62,850 nt of DNA from an uncultured Clostridium sp. (lineage in GTDB: Bacteria; Bacillota; Clostridia; TANB77; CAG-508). Numbering within the stretch: position 1 is the stretch's first letter; the number at the start of each line of letters is the position of its first letter. Location of the stretch: NCBI GenBank assembly GCA_900553755.1, contig USEX01000004.1, positions 1 to 62,850 on the forward strand, read 5' to 3'. Of the stretch, positions 6,768 to 16,681 are shown one piece after another. The notes under the pieces were generated by a model. That model saw nothing but the letters and a program-made list of their open reading frames with translations, made no database searches and was not told where the DNA came from. Both the position numbers and the translations under genes were made by a program.

Positions 6768-9375
6768 CTATATCCATTCCTTATATTTCTTTATATAAAT
6801 TTTCTTTGCATAACTTGCTACAATACAATATAAGAATGTGACTCCAAATATCATGAAAATATATTTTAATGCAATTGGTGCTAAGCCTATCGCAGTTCCT
6901 AGAGGCGTAAATGGTACTAAAATTCCTATTATAATTAACAGAATTGAAGATATATAAACAGCCTTATGTGCATTGCTTTGTATAAATGGTGTTTTTGCCG
7001 TTCTTATAATGTGCATTCCTATTAAATTTGATACTATACTGTAAGTGAACCATATTGTTTGAAAGTGCGTAACATCTCTAACTGTGAAAACAAACCATAA
7101 TAGTAAAAATACAACTATATCAAATAGTGAGCTTACAGGGCCCATAAAAAACATAAACCTTTTTAAGCTTTTTATATTTAATTTTTTTGGCTTTCTAATC
7201 AATTCTTTATCTACATTGTCAAACGGAATTGTCATTTGACCAAAGTCATATAATAGTCCTTCTACTAATAGTTGAATTGGTGTTTCAGGTAAAAATGGTA
7301 GTACAATGCTTGCAATAATTACTGAAACTACTTCCCCAAAGTTGAAGCTTGTTGCCATTTTTATATATTTCATTAAATTTACATATGTTTTTCTTCCGTT
7401 CCATTACACCATCTAATAGTACATTAAGGTCTTTTTCAAGTAATATAATATCTGCAGTTTCTTTTGCTATATCAACTGCAGTATCAACAGAAATTCCAAC
7501 ATCGGAATTTGTTAATGCTGGACTATCGTTTATTCCATCTCCCATATATCCTACAACATTTCCATTTTGTTTTAAGACTCTAACAATCCTTGCTTTTTGT
7601 ATTGGAGAAAGTTTCGCAAATACATTATTTCTTTTTAATAATCTTGATAGTGCTACATCTGATAATGTATCTATTTTATTTCCAGTTATGATTTCTTTTG
7701 AATTTATCCCTGCTTTATTGCAAACACATCTTGTAACTTCAACATTATCACCTGTAAGAACCATAACTCTTATTCCTGCATTGTTTAAGCCTTCTATTGC
7801 TTCTTTTGCACTTTCCTTTGGTGGATCAAGAAAACCAATAAAGCCTAATAAAGTCATGTTTTTTTCATCAGTGCTATTAAAATCTTTTTTATTATTAGTT
7901 ATAATTTTTTTACAAATTGCAACAACCCTAAAGCCTTCCTCATTTAAGTTTTTACAAATTTTTCTCATGTTTTCTATTTTTTCATTTGTAAGCTTTTCCG
8001 TTTGTCCCTTATATTCAAATGTTGTACAAATATTTAGAATTTCTTCAACAGCACCTTTTGTTATTAATTCATCTTTATTATCAATTTCTACTGCTACAGA
8101 TAAACACCTACGAGAAAAGTCAAAAGGAATTTCATCTATTTTTTTATATTTTTCTACACTATTCTCAATTCCAATAGTTTTAGCTTTAGCAACTACTGCC
8201 TCATCTATATTACTCTTTAGCCCTGTTTGCAAATAAGCATTTAAAAAAGCATATTTTAAAATATCAAAATCTTCTTCTCCATTTACATTCAAGTATCTTT
8301 CCAGAACAATCTTATCTTCTGTCAATGTTCCTGTCTTGTCTGTACAGAATATGTTCATTGCTCCAAAGTTTTGAATTGAATCTAACTTCTTAACAATAGT
8401 CTTCTTTTTTGACATTCTCACAGCACCTTTAGATAAACTTGAAGACAGAATAACAGGTAACAATAGTGGTGTTATGCAAATGGCTATTGCAACAGCAAAA
8501 GTAAATGCTAGAATAATATCATGTTTTTCCACATTTATTAAAAATACTATTGGAATCATAAATATCATAAGTCTAATTAATAATTTACTTATACTTTCGA
8601 TCCCTTTTTGAAATGCTGTTTTTTCTTTTCCAGAAGTTACGGTATTTGCTATTTTCCCAAAATATGTTGAATCTCCAACTTTTATTACAACACCTTTTGC
8701 CGAACCAGATATAACATTTGTACCCATAAAACAAATATTATCAAAGTCTGATATGCTGTCTAATCCTTCTTGATTGTTTTCTAATTCAACGGTTTTCTTT
8801 ATATTATCTGATTCTCCCGTTAATGAAGCCTGTCCTACATATAAGTCTTTTGATTCGATTATTCTTAAATCAGCCGGTATAATACTTCCAGCAGACAATA
8901 AAACAATGTCTCCTAAGGTTACATTTTTAACTGGTATATTTATTTCTTTGTTATCTCTAATAACTGTAGTAGTTGTTTCAACTATTTCCCTTAATTTTTC
9001 TGCTGCCTTATTAGATCTATATGACTCAAAAAAATCTAATAAAGTACTTGCAGTAACTAAAATTGCTATGACTATTATATTTGCATAGCTTGGTTCTATT
9101 GCTAAATATATATCTGTATATATTAAGATAATTGAAATACCAATTAAAATGTAGTTAAAAGGTGTTAGTAAACTTTGTAGTAAATAATTATACCACTTCT
9201 TAGGTTTAGCCTTTTTTGTTTCGTTAAGACCAAATTTCTTAATATTAATTTCAGCTTGTTTACTAGTAAGCCCCTTTTCATTTAAGTTATGCTTTTTTAA
9301 AAATTCATCTCTTTTTGTAGTACTGTCTTCTCCATACATTTTTAATACATCAACATTTTCTTTTGAATCACTCAT
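6768..9375 (-). CDS. mgtA: Mg2+-importing P-type ATPase (MgtA type), joined by +1 frameshift at CGGA
   Basis: This ATP-driven transporter moves Mg2+ into the cell. The main part (7399-9375) has LTGES, the phosphorylation motif DKTGTLTED near residue 346, the ATP-binding region and GDGINDSPAL. GAVRMSKKKTIVKKLDSIQ and IQNFGAMNIFCTD are typical of the MgtA/MgtB group. After GVME the frame meets CGG (7398-7396) and would end with an unrelated 35-residue tail. Skipping one base gives GRKTYVNLMKYIKMATSFNFGEV and four to six more membrane helices down to 6768, for about 868 residues, normal for the family. The start is ATG 9375 after AGAGGTG. No M-box riboswitch is visible in the short upstream gap. 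It is an old-looking gene apart from the shift. Confidence 0.85.
7395..7398 (-). other. Candidate +1 recoding site CGGA (mgtA)
   Basis: The codons GAA CGG AAG in the upstream frame become GAA GGA AGA when the C at 7398 is skipped. This restores the conserved Glu-Gly-Arg turn (MEGRKTY) of P-type ATPases. The extra base is again a C before a GGA glycine codon. Confidence 0.65.
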
Positions 9376-9490
9376 ATTCACACCTCTTTACAAAAAAATA
9401 TATAATCTAAACATAATAAGTTTCCTAATATAATTAATAATATTCCTGTTTTTAATTTTTTTATAATCGATCTTTCATTTCAACAAATTT

Positions 9491-10543
9491 CTAGTTGCCT
9501 TTAACCTTTTTCTTTAAATCTTTTGAATAATATATTAAATCAGTACAAGTTAGTTCTCCATCTTTTACTTCTTCTTTATAATTATCAATAAAAAAATTCT
9601 TTATTGTTTTTTCATATTTGTCAAAACCTTGTTTAACATAAAATGGAATGTTATTCTCTGATGTTCCAACTAACATCTTTTTATATTTTTGTTTATAATT
9701 ATCTGCTAAATATTTTAGCATTTTCTTTCCATATCCTTGTCCTCTATATATTTCTTTGGTTGCTATATTCTTTAATTCTATCGTTTCATCATCTATTCTT
9801 ATAACTACTGCAACACATGCCACATCATCTTTATATGTTAATACAAATAGTTCTCCATCTCTCAAATAATCGTTTATCATATCTTTACTTGGATCTGCTT
9901 CAAGTAATAAATCCATATACTGCTCTTTATTTTCTTTTTCTTTCTTTATAACAATACTTCTCTTTACTGGAAGAAACTCAAATCCCTCTGGTAATACTGG
10001 CTTTTCATTTGTGTGGGTTAAAATCATTTGTTCCTCGCTGAAAATGCAACCACAATAATGCTGTAAATATAATTGTAATTTTTTTGCTTCTTCATGTCCC
10101 TTCCAGAAACCAACTCTAAAATCTCTATATAAAAACTTTATTCCATATTCCTTACTTAAATCTTCCATGAGTTTCTTTATAAAATCATGCTTCTGATATA
10201 TGCTATATAATAAAGTGGTTGTTACTGCATCATAACCATGTTCTTTTGCATATTCAAATGTTTTCTTTAACCTTACAGGATAACAATAGTTCACACATCT
10301 TGCATTTAAATCTTTTACAGCTTCTTGGCAGAAAGCATCTAAGCCATATTCATCATCAAATACGGCTTGTACGTTCACTAATTTTGTATAATCTTTTAAA
10401 CAATCCCTACGTTTCTTATACTCTGAATATGGATGTATATTGGGATTGTACCAATATACTGTTGGTTCCATCCCTTCTGCTCTTAAACTTTCTATGCAAA
10501 ATACACTGCATGGTGCGCAACATGTATGCATTAACAATTTCAT
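9491..10543 (-). CDS. queH: Epoxyqueuosine reductase QueH fused to GNAT acetyltransferase
   Basis: Residues 1-195 are QueH (DUF208), which reduces epoxyqueuosine to queuosine in the tRNA anticodon. HTCCAPCS near the start, the Cys pair NARCVNYCYP and YCGCIFSEEQ are the metal/cluster cysteines of the family. From about residue 200 a GNAT acetyltransferase follows (IATKEIYRGQGYGKKMLKYLA for acetyl-CoA; NNIPFYVKQGFDKYEK). QueH proteins usually end near 180-220 residues, so the acetylase is an added domain. Its target is unknown; a role linked to tRNA or a substrate of the queuosine pathway is inference. It lies 15 bases after the upstream membrane-protein gene, probably in one operon. Confidence 0.85.
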   Translation of the reverse strand: MKLLMHTCCAPCSVFCIESLRAEGMEPTVYWYNPNIHPYSEYKKRRDCLKDYTKLVNVQAVFDDEYGLDAFCQEAVKDLNARCVNYCYPVRLKKTFEYAKEHGYDAVTTTLLYSIYQKHDFIKKLMEDLSKEYGIKFLYRDFRVGFWKGHEEAKKLQLYLQHYCGCIFSEEQMILTHTNEKPVLPEGFEFLPVKRSIVIKKEKENKEQYMDLLLEADPSKDMINDYLRDGELFVLTYKDDVACVAVVIRIDDETIELKNIATKEIYRGQGYGKKMLKYLADNYKQKYKKMLVGTSENNIPFYVKQGFDKYEKTIKNFFIDNYKEEVKDGELTCTDLIYYSKDLKKKVKGN

Positions 10544-10558
10544 TTCGTATATTCTCCT

Positions 10559-12652
10559 TTATTCCCAAAACATCATGCTTTGAGATATATTATCATATTG
10601 CTCTGATGAAAAATATTCAGCATAGCTTGATTCAGATTTTATGGCCATAGCCATTGCTACACAAATACATGTAATTGTAGCTATCGTGCATACTATTTCA
10701 AATATTTTTCTAACTAATTCATTTTCTTTAATTAAATCATATATTAGTAGCATCATAGCAATTGCAGGCCATACTACCATCCAAGTATAATCTAAAGAAT
10801 ATCTTTCATAGCTTGCCGCTAATAAGGTTATCACAATTATCATTATTAATGCCACAATTAATGAATTTCTTATTAATCTCCATAATTTTACATTTGTATT
10901 CTTTATATGCTTTCTTAATATTGGAATAAATATTAGCAGTAATGTTATTGGTGTTGCCCAAAATGTTCCTACCCCTACATATCCGCATCCATAAAAGCCT
11001 AAATAAAGTGGTGTTACTGGTTGCATATGAATAAATGGAAAAGTAAGATTTATTAAAGGTGGATTAAATAGGTAATGCCATATTCCTATTGGAATAGTAG
11101 AATATCTATAACCTAAATTTATCATATCGTTTGACGTTAATTGATATGCAGCACCAAATTCTGTTATACTACCAAATCTAACGTAATTTAGTATCATCAT
11201 GCTAATTCCTATAATTCCATAAGGTAGAGCTATAGACAATATATATTTTACAAATTCTTTTTTAGTTGTTTTTGAATTATCATTCTTTAATTTCTTTATA
11301 AATTCTACAAACTTTTCTATAAATATCGGCAAAAATAGCAATGAGACTATTAATAAATTTGGTCTTGCATTTACTGCTAAAGCAGCAGATATACATCCTA
11401 TAGTTAAACATTTATAGTTTATTTTTTCTTTGTCAAATGCACAAGCTAAGAAATATACTGCTTGCATTATTAGCCAATATCCACATGAAGCAACAACTTC
11501 ATAAACCAAAGTTCTTCCTGTTAAATATAACAGAACACTTGAAAATAAAGCCGTTATCATTGAAAGTGTCATCATTCTTAAATTAACATTTTTAAAGAAT
11601 TTCTTTATAAGCTTTTCAACTGCTAGCAATGTGAATAGCGTACCTAGCAATGCAAATAATAAAACTTCGTATGCCACATTTATGTATTGCCCTGTTATAA
11701 GTCTAAATGGTATATTTACTAACAATTGTGGTAATATTGAAAAATACACATAATAATTTCCATCATAGTAAGCATAATCATATAAATAATTTATATTTTC
11801 CTTACTTCTAGCAGTTTCATCATATACATTTTCCATTTTGTCAAGCCTGCTATCTTTTTCAACTTGTAAACTTAAACTGCCATTAATTAATGAGTCCGTA
11901 TAATACTTTTCGTATACTATTGTTCTTGTTGTATCAAGATCAGTTACTATATTTTTGTTATCACTTTCCAAAATAGTTATACTTACCATTGCAATTATAT
12001 AAGTTAATAAAACAAGACTAACTACCATTGAATGATTTTTGTTTTTTGCATCATATTTTTCATTGAATACTTTTAAATTAAAGAATAAATATATTGCTGC
12101 TATTACTAAAAATACTATTAAAAATCTTGCGAAACTGAATCTGTAAGGCACACTAACATTAAATTCTATGTCTTTTAAGTTTATAATTTCATCTTTTTCT
12201 GCTTTTATTCGTATCATAATTGAATTAGTTTTTCCTGAAAGATGCAATATTCCAAATTGGCTTTTAGCAATTTGTTCATTAATAGTTTTCGTTGGTGTTT
12301 TTCTAAGATATTTGGAAGTTGCATCCGAATAGTATATAGTTACGTCCGTCTTTCTTTTTCCAATCTGATCATTTTTATGCTCTCTTGATATATCTAGCTT
12401 TATAGTGCCTGTTTGAATGTTTACGTTTTTTATTAGAATCAATGGATTATTCATTGTTGTCTTATACCTATTGTCACCTAAGCTTTCTAAACCTTCTAGA
12501 ATATCATCAGATATTTCTATTTTCTTATATGGATATTCTCCACTCATAAGCCTAAATGAATTAATATTAAAAACAACACCTTCTAAAAATATAGAAAACA
12601 ATAATATTATCAATAATCCTATAACAATTTTCTTATTCCAATTAATTTTCAT
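10559..12652 (-). CDS. Large multi-pass membrane protein, GT39/YfhO-like
   Basis: The product is 697 residues. It has one N-terminal helix (residues 8-28), an extracytoplasmic beta-rich domain (about 30-165), then about ten or more membrane helices. This layout fits polytopic lipid-sugar-dependent glycosyltransferases of the GT-C fold, and an acidic pair after a helix (ESDNKNIVTDLDTTR) may lie on the outer loop, but I cannot assign the sugar. It starts at ATG 12652 after AAAGGGG. It follows ruvB by 25 bases and precedes queH, so the genes may be cotranscribed. A cell-surface glycan role is inferred from the neighbouring locus. Confidence 0.6.
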   Translation of the reverse strand: MKINWNKKIVIGLLIILLFSIFLEGVVFNINSFRLMSGEYPYKKIEISDDILEGLESLGDNRYKTTMNNPLILIKNVNIQTGTIKLDISREHKNDQIGKRKTDVTIYYSDATSKYLRKTPTKTINEQIAKSQFGILHLSGKTNSIMIRIKAEKDEIINLKDIEFNVSVPYRFSFARFLIVFLVIAAIYLFFNLKVFNEKYDAKNKNHSMVVSLVLLTYIIAMVSITILESDNKNIVTDLDTTRTIVYEKYYTDSLINGSLSLQVEKDSRLDKMENVYDETARSKENINYLYDYAYYDGNYYVYFSILPQLLVNIPFRLITGQYINVAYEVLLFALLGTLFTLLAVEKLIKKFFKNVNLRMMTLSMITALFSSVLLYLTGRTLVYEVVASCGYWLIMQAVYFLACAFDKEKINYKCLTIGCISAALAVNARPNLLIVSLLFLPIFIEKFVEFIKKLKNDNSKTTKKEFVKYILSIALPYGIIGISMMILNYVRFGSITEFGAAYQLTSNDMINLGYRYSTIPIGIWHYLFNPPLINLTFPFIHMQPVTPLYLGFYGCGYVGVGTFWATPITLLLIFIPILRKHIKNTNVKLWRLIRNSLIVALIMIIVITLLAASYERYSLDYTWMVVWPAIAMMLLIYDLIKENELVRKIFEIVCTIATITCICVAMAMAIKSESSYAEYFSSEQYDNISQSMMFWE

Positions 12653-12677
12653 ACTTTTCCCCTTTTGTTGACTCTAT

Positions 12678-13688
12678 CTAAATTCTAATTTGATGCTCTG
12701 CCCCAATATGTTCATATGCATCTGGTAATGGTACTCTACCTCTTGGAGTTCTCGCTATAAAACCTATTTGAATCAAATAAGGTTCATAAACATCCTCAAT
12801 AGTATCAATATCTTCCCCTACAGTAGTAGCTAATGTTTCTATTCCGATTGGTTTTCCTTCATATTTATTAATCATTACATCTAGTATTTTTCTATCTATT
12901 TTGTCCAGTCCAAGGCTATCTATTTCAAGCTTATCCAATCCTAATTTTGCAATAGATATATCTATTTTTCCATCTCCTACAACAATAGCATAATCTCTGA
13001 TTCTCTTTACAAGTCTATTTGCAATTCTAGGAGTTCCTCTTGACCTCCTTGCAATTTCTTCTATTGATTCTTTGTCTATTCCAACATTCAAAATCCCTGC
13101 TGTTCTTTTAATTATTGTTTTTAAATCTTCCAGACTATATAATTCTAACCTTTCCACTATTCCAAATCTATCTCTTAACGGTGTAGTAAGAGAACCAGCT
13201 TTTGTAGTAGCTCCAACTATTGTAAATTTAGGAAGATTTATTCTAATTGTATTTGCAGTTGGACCTTTGCCTATTATTATATCTAACTTATAATCTTCCA
13301 ATGCTGGATATAATATTTCTTCTATATTTCTATTTATTCTGTGTATTTCGTCTATAAATAAAATATCATTTTCTGATAATCCTGTAAGTAATGCTGCCAT
13401 ATCTCCAGGTTTTGTTATTGCTGGACCAGATGTAACTTTTATGTTTGAATGCATTTCATTTGCAATTATATTAGCCAAAGTTGTTTTTCCTAAGCCCGGT
13501 GGTCCATATAATAAAACATGATCTAGAGGCTCCCTTCTTTTCTTTGCAGCCTCTATATACACCTTCATATTTTCTTTAACTTTATTCTGTCCTATATATT
13601 CTCTCAAAAATTGTGGTCTTAAGCTTATTTCAAGCGTTTCTTCTAGCCCATCTTCTACTTCAGGATTAATAATATTTTGCTCTCTCAT
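12678..13688 (-). CDS. ruvB: Holliday junction branch-migration helicase RuvB
   Basis: This hexameric AAA+ motor works with RuvA to move Holliday junctions in recombination repair. The 336 residues include Walker A (YGPPGLGKTTLA), Walker B (ILFIDEIHRI), sensor 1 (IVGATTKAG), the Arg finger region (TPLRDRFGI) and the C-terminal winged helix ending TPRGRVPLP. The length is normal. ruvA, its common partner, is not in the window. It sits downstream of wall-glycan genes with a 20-base gap, an unusual neighbourhood for ruvB. Confidence 0.97.
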   Translation of the reverse strand: MREQNIINPEVEDGLEETLEISLRPQFLREYIGQNKVKENMKVYIEAAKKRREPLDHVLLYGPPGLGKTTLANIIANEMHSNIKVTSGPAITKPGDMAALLTGLSENDILFIDEIHRINRNIEEILYPALEDYKLDIIIGKGPTANTIRINLPKFTIVGATTKAGSLTTPLRDRFGIVERLELYSLEDLKTIIKRTAGILNVGIDKESIEEIARRSRGTPRIANRLVKRIRDYAIVVGDGKIDISIAKLGLDKLEIDSLGLDKIDRKILDVMINKYEGKPIGIETLATTVGEDIDTIEDVYEPYLIQIGFIARTPRGRVPLPDAYEHIGAEHQIRI

Positions 13689-13707
13689 ATATTATAAATA
13701 ACCCTTT

Positions 13708-14652
13708 CTAATCATTATTTTCTCTTTTATCATTATACTCATTTACCAAATATAATGGTCTGTTTTTAGATTCGTTGAATATTCTGCCTAAATATTCTCC
13801 CATGATTCCTATCAATATTATTTGTACTCCAGAGAAGAATAATATTAATAAGATAATAGCCTGAAACGCTTGAATAGCAACATTTAATCTTATGCATTTA
13901 ATTATCACATATATAAAATATACTACTAAAGCTAAAAAAGTTGGTATACTAAGATATGTAGAAATTCTAAGTGGAGATGTTGTAAAAGCTGTTATTCCAT
14001 CTATTGCTAAATCTATTAATTTTTTATAATTCCATTTTGTTTTTCCTGCTATTCGTGGGTCTCTATCATAATAAATAGCTTTTTTATTGTACCCAATCCA
14101 GCTAAACATGCTCTTTGAGCATCTGCTTGTTTCCCTCATCTTTTTTAATGCATTCACGCATCTTCTATCTAGTAATCTAAAATCTCCTGTATCTTTTTGG
14201 ATTGGCACTTTTGTTAAGCTTTGCAACACTTTATAATACATTTTAGATGTAAATTTCTTTAGCCATGTTTCACCTTTCCTAGACTTTCTTTGGGCATATA
14301 CATCATCGTATCCTTCTTCCCATAGAGCTATCATTTCTGGAATTAACTCTGGCGGATCTTGTAAATCTGCATCCATTATTATTACACAATCGCCTGTTGC
14401 ATAGTCTAAACCTGCAATCATTCCTATTTCTTTTCCAAAATTTCTAGAAAAATCCACATAACTAACTCTATTATCTTTACTTCTTAATTCCTTTATTTCT
14501 TTTAATGTATTATCTTTGCTTCCATCATTAACAAAAAGAAGCTCAAATTCATAGTTTTCCATTTTATTCATAATTTTAGAAACTCGCTCATATAAGAAAG
14601 GTAAAGATTCTTCCTCATTGTATGCAGGTACTAATATTGTAATTTTCTTCAT
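13708..14652 (-). CDS. GtrB/DPM1-like polyprenyl-phosphate glycosyltransferase (GT2)
   Basis: The product is 314 residues from the ATG at 14652, which follows AAGGAG; a longer in-frame start at 14688 lies inside tagO. The GT2 fold shows ILVPAYNEEESLP, the DADLQDPPE metal motif and TGDFRLLDRR. Two C-terminal membrane helices follow (LSIPTFLALVVYFIYVI, AIILLILFFSGVQIILIG). Such enzymes charge undecaprenyl phosphate with a single sugar for later transfer to wall polymers or lipids. The start overlaps the end of tagO, which suggests a coupled pair in surface-glycan assembly. Confidence 0.9.
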   Translation of the reverse strand: MKKITILVPAYNEEESLPFLYERVSKIMNKMENYEFELLFVNDGSKDNTLKEIKELRSKDNRVSYVDFSRNFGKEIGMIAGLDYATGDCVIIMDADLQDPPELIPEMIALWEEGYDDVYAQRKSRKGETWLKKFTSKMYYKVLQSLTKVPIQKDTGDFRLLDRRCVNALKKMRETSRCSKSMFSWIGYNKKAIYYDRDPRIAGKTKWNYKKLIDLAIDGITAFTTSPLRISTYLSIPTFLALVVYFIYVIIKCIRLNVAIQAFQAIILLILFFSGVQIILIGIMGEYLGRIFNESKNRPLYLVNEYNDKRENND

Positions 14653-14653
14653 A

Positions 14654-15761
14654 TTATTCTCCTTTGCCCTGATTGTTTTCCTCATCATTAAACAATCCTA
14701 GTTGTTTTATATCTTTATATCCTATTGCTATAATTGCAACTACAAGTAAAGCAAATGATATTGCTTTCCAAATTCCGCTATCTAAAAGTATTACAGCTGT
14801 CATACCTAATATTGCAGTTATTCCATAGAGGATTAGCACTGATTGTTTTTGTGAAAATCCTTTTGCCATTAGTCTATGATGTAAATGTCCCTTATCTGCT
14901 TTGAATACACCTTTTATTGACTTTGTTTTTACTATTCTTCTAATAATTGCCCACAAAGTATCAAATATTGGCAAGGCAAGTACTATGATAGGAGCTATTA
15001 AGACTATAGCTGTATAAGTTTTAGCTACTCCTAATATTGATATTATTGAAAGTGCAAAGCCCATAAAGTTCGAACCAACGTCCCCAATAAATGTTTTCGC
15101 TGGATTAAAATTGTATGGTAAGAATCCAACTATCGAACCAGCTAATGCTGTGATTAATACTATAGCTATTAGAGGAGATTCATTTAATGCAAAAATTATT
15201 AATAGAGATATACACGAAATTAATGTAATCCCTGAAGATAATCCATCAAGTCCATCTATTAAATTTATCGCATTTGTAATTCCAACTATCCATCCTATAG
15301 TTATGATATAGCTAAATACTTCATTTAACACAATACTATTTTCTTTAAAAGGTATTGTAAAATTATCTATAAGAACCCCACTCTGAACAACAACAATAGC
15401 AGCTAGGGTTTGTCCTGCTAACTTGGTTAATGGTTTTATTCCTTTCACATCATCTATATAACATGTGATTCCAAGAATAATCATTCCTAGCAATACGCCT
15501 ATCAATTTTATATATAAATTATCTCCTAGAAAATTAATTTTCCCTTCTATTGCCATAGATATAATTAAATATATCATGGATACTAAAAAGCCTGATATAA
15601 CTGCTAGTCCGCCCCAGCCTTGGCATTGGTTTTTTATTTACTCTTCTGTCACTAGGTACGTCTACAGCACCTACTTTTCTAGCTAATCTTATTGTATACG
15701 GTGTTATTACAAATGCTGTTATAAATGCTAATAAGAATGCAATAGCGATATCTCCCCACAT
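14654..15761 (-). CDS. tagO: Undecaprenyl-phosphate sugar-1-phosphate transferase (TagO/WecA family), joined by +1 frameshift at CGGA
   Basis: This membrane enzyme moves GlcNAc-1-phosphate from UDP-GlcNAc to undecaprenyl phosphate, the first step of wall teichoic acid or related polymers. The first 50 codons (15612-15761) give a membrane helix and DVPSDRRVNKKPMPRLG. The frame then meets CGG at 15611-15609. Skipping the C yields GGLAVISGF and the rest of the enzyme: CYIDDVKGIKP, NLIDGLDGLSSG, FIGDVGSNFMG and the HLHHRLMAKG loop. The joined length is 368 residues with about eleven membrane helices. All family motifs are intact, so only the one-base shift would inactivate it. The stop sits directly before the GT2 start. 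Confidence 0.9.
15608..15611 (-). other. Candidate +1 recoding site CGGA (tagO)
   Basis: GGG CGG ACT in the first frame becomes GGG GGA CTA when the C at 15611 is skipped. This restores the conserved Pro-x-x-Gly-Gly sequence (MPRLGGLA) of the WecA/TagO/MraY family. Without the shift the product ends after 75 residues. Confidence 0.65.
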
Positions 15762-15783
15762 ACATTATTCCTCACTTTTAAAT

Positions 15784-16659
15784 TTAATGTTTTCTCTTTC
15801 TACTTTTCTTGGCAAATAATAATATAACCATTACCAAAAGTACTACAGCTATAATCCCGATTACTATATTTTTGTTGTATGGTTCCTTATCAATTGCTCC
15901 ATTTGCCATCAAACTATACTGTTTATTTACTTGCACTTTGTAAATAGTTTCATTGCCATCATCATCTGTTACTTTTATTCTTATTGTATTTGGACCTTCC
16001 TTTAACTCTTCAGGATTATCTTCAATTGTTATCTTAGAATTTGTTTTATTAGCTACAGCTTCTACTTCTATTTTTGTAATAGTGTAAGAAACTTCGCAAC
16101 TATATGCAAAAATATCTGAAGAAAAATCTATATTTAAACCTACATCTTGCTTTTCTCCGTCTTTATCAACAGCTTTAATTTTTAAAGATGAAAGTTTTAA
16201 TTCCTCATTATCTATTTTCTTTATAACTTTAATAAAATATGCTCTTTCAGTTCCATTTTCTGCTTTTACACTTATTCTAAAATTATTTTCACCAGTTTGT
16301 AACTCTACTTCACCTGTTCCAGTAACTGTCGCTCTATCATCATCTGTTTTAGCTTGTATATTAATTTTCTTTGCCGTTATTTCTCCATCTATACTATAAT
16401 TTATTGTTTGCTTATCAAAAGTTGGGCTTATTTTATAACCTTCTACAGATAATTCTGATAAAAAGTTGTTACTAGATTTTCCCGCATTTTCTTGGTCTTC
16501 TTTTTCCTGTTGTTTTAATTCTTCATTAGCCTGCTCATCTGCCATCTCATCATCAAATTCCACCATGCTTGTTGCAATGATATTACTTGAAAATACAAGT
16601 AATATCATTGCACATATTATTGATATTATAAACATTTTATTTATATTTATTTTTTTCAT
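15784..16659 (-). CDS. Secreted/anchored protein with cadherin-like beta-sandwich domains
   Basis: The product is 291 residues. A signal peptide (about residues 8-30, IISIICAMILLVFSSNIIA) is followed by an acidic stretch. Two similar beta-sandwich repeats of the cadherin-like type come next (LSELSVEGYKISPTFDKQTINYS ... ENNFRISVKAENGTERAYFIKV, then LSSLKIKAVD ... GPNTIRIKVTDDDGNETIYKVQV). A C-terminal membrane helix and basic tail close the protein (IGIIAVVLLVMVILLFAKKSRKRKH). It is therefore displayed on the cell surface. It lies 22 bases after the glucosaminidase gene, which suggests a shared role in wall binding or maintenance. Confidence 0.75.
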   Translation of the reverse strand: MKKININKMFIISIICAMILLVFSSNIIATSMVEFDDEMADEQANEELKQQEKEDQENAGKSSNNFLSELSVEGYKISPTFDKQTINYSIDGEITAKKINIQAKTDDDRATVTGTGEVELQTGENNFRISVKAENGTERAYFIKVIKKIDNEELKLSSLKIKAVDKDGEKQDVGLNIDFSSDIFAYSCEVSYTITKIEVEAVANKTNSKITIEDNPEELKEGPNTIRIKVTDDDGNETIYKVQVNKQYSLMANGAIDKEPYNKNIVIGIIAVVLLVMVILLFAKKSRKRKH

Positions 16660-16681
16660 TTTTACCTCTCTTAAAATATGG

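Noticed and set aside
7349..8236. A 295-codon open frame on the plus strand across mgtA
   Set aside because: It lies opposite a clear P-type ATPase with all motifs, has low-complexity Ser/Phe/Ile composition and no ribosome site, so it is a shadow frame.
9376..9490. Mg2+ riboswitch upstream of mgtA
   Set aside because: The gap is only ~115 AT-rich bases with no stable multi-stem fold visible by eye.
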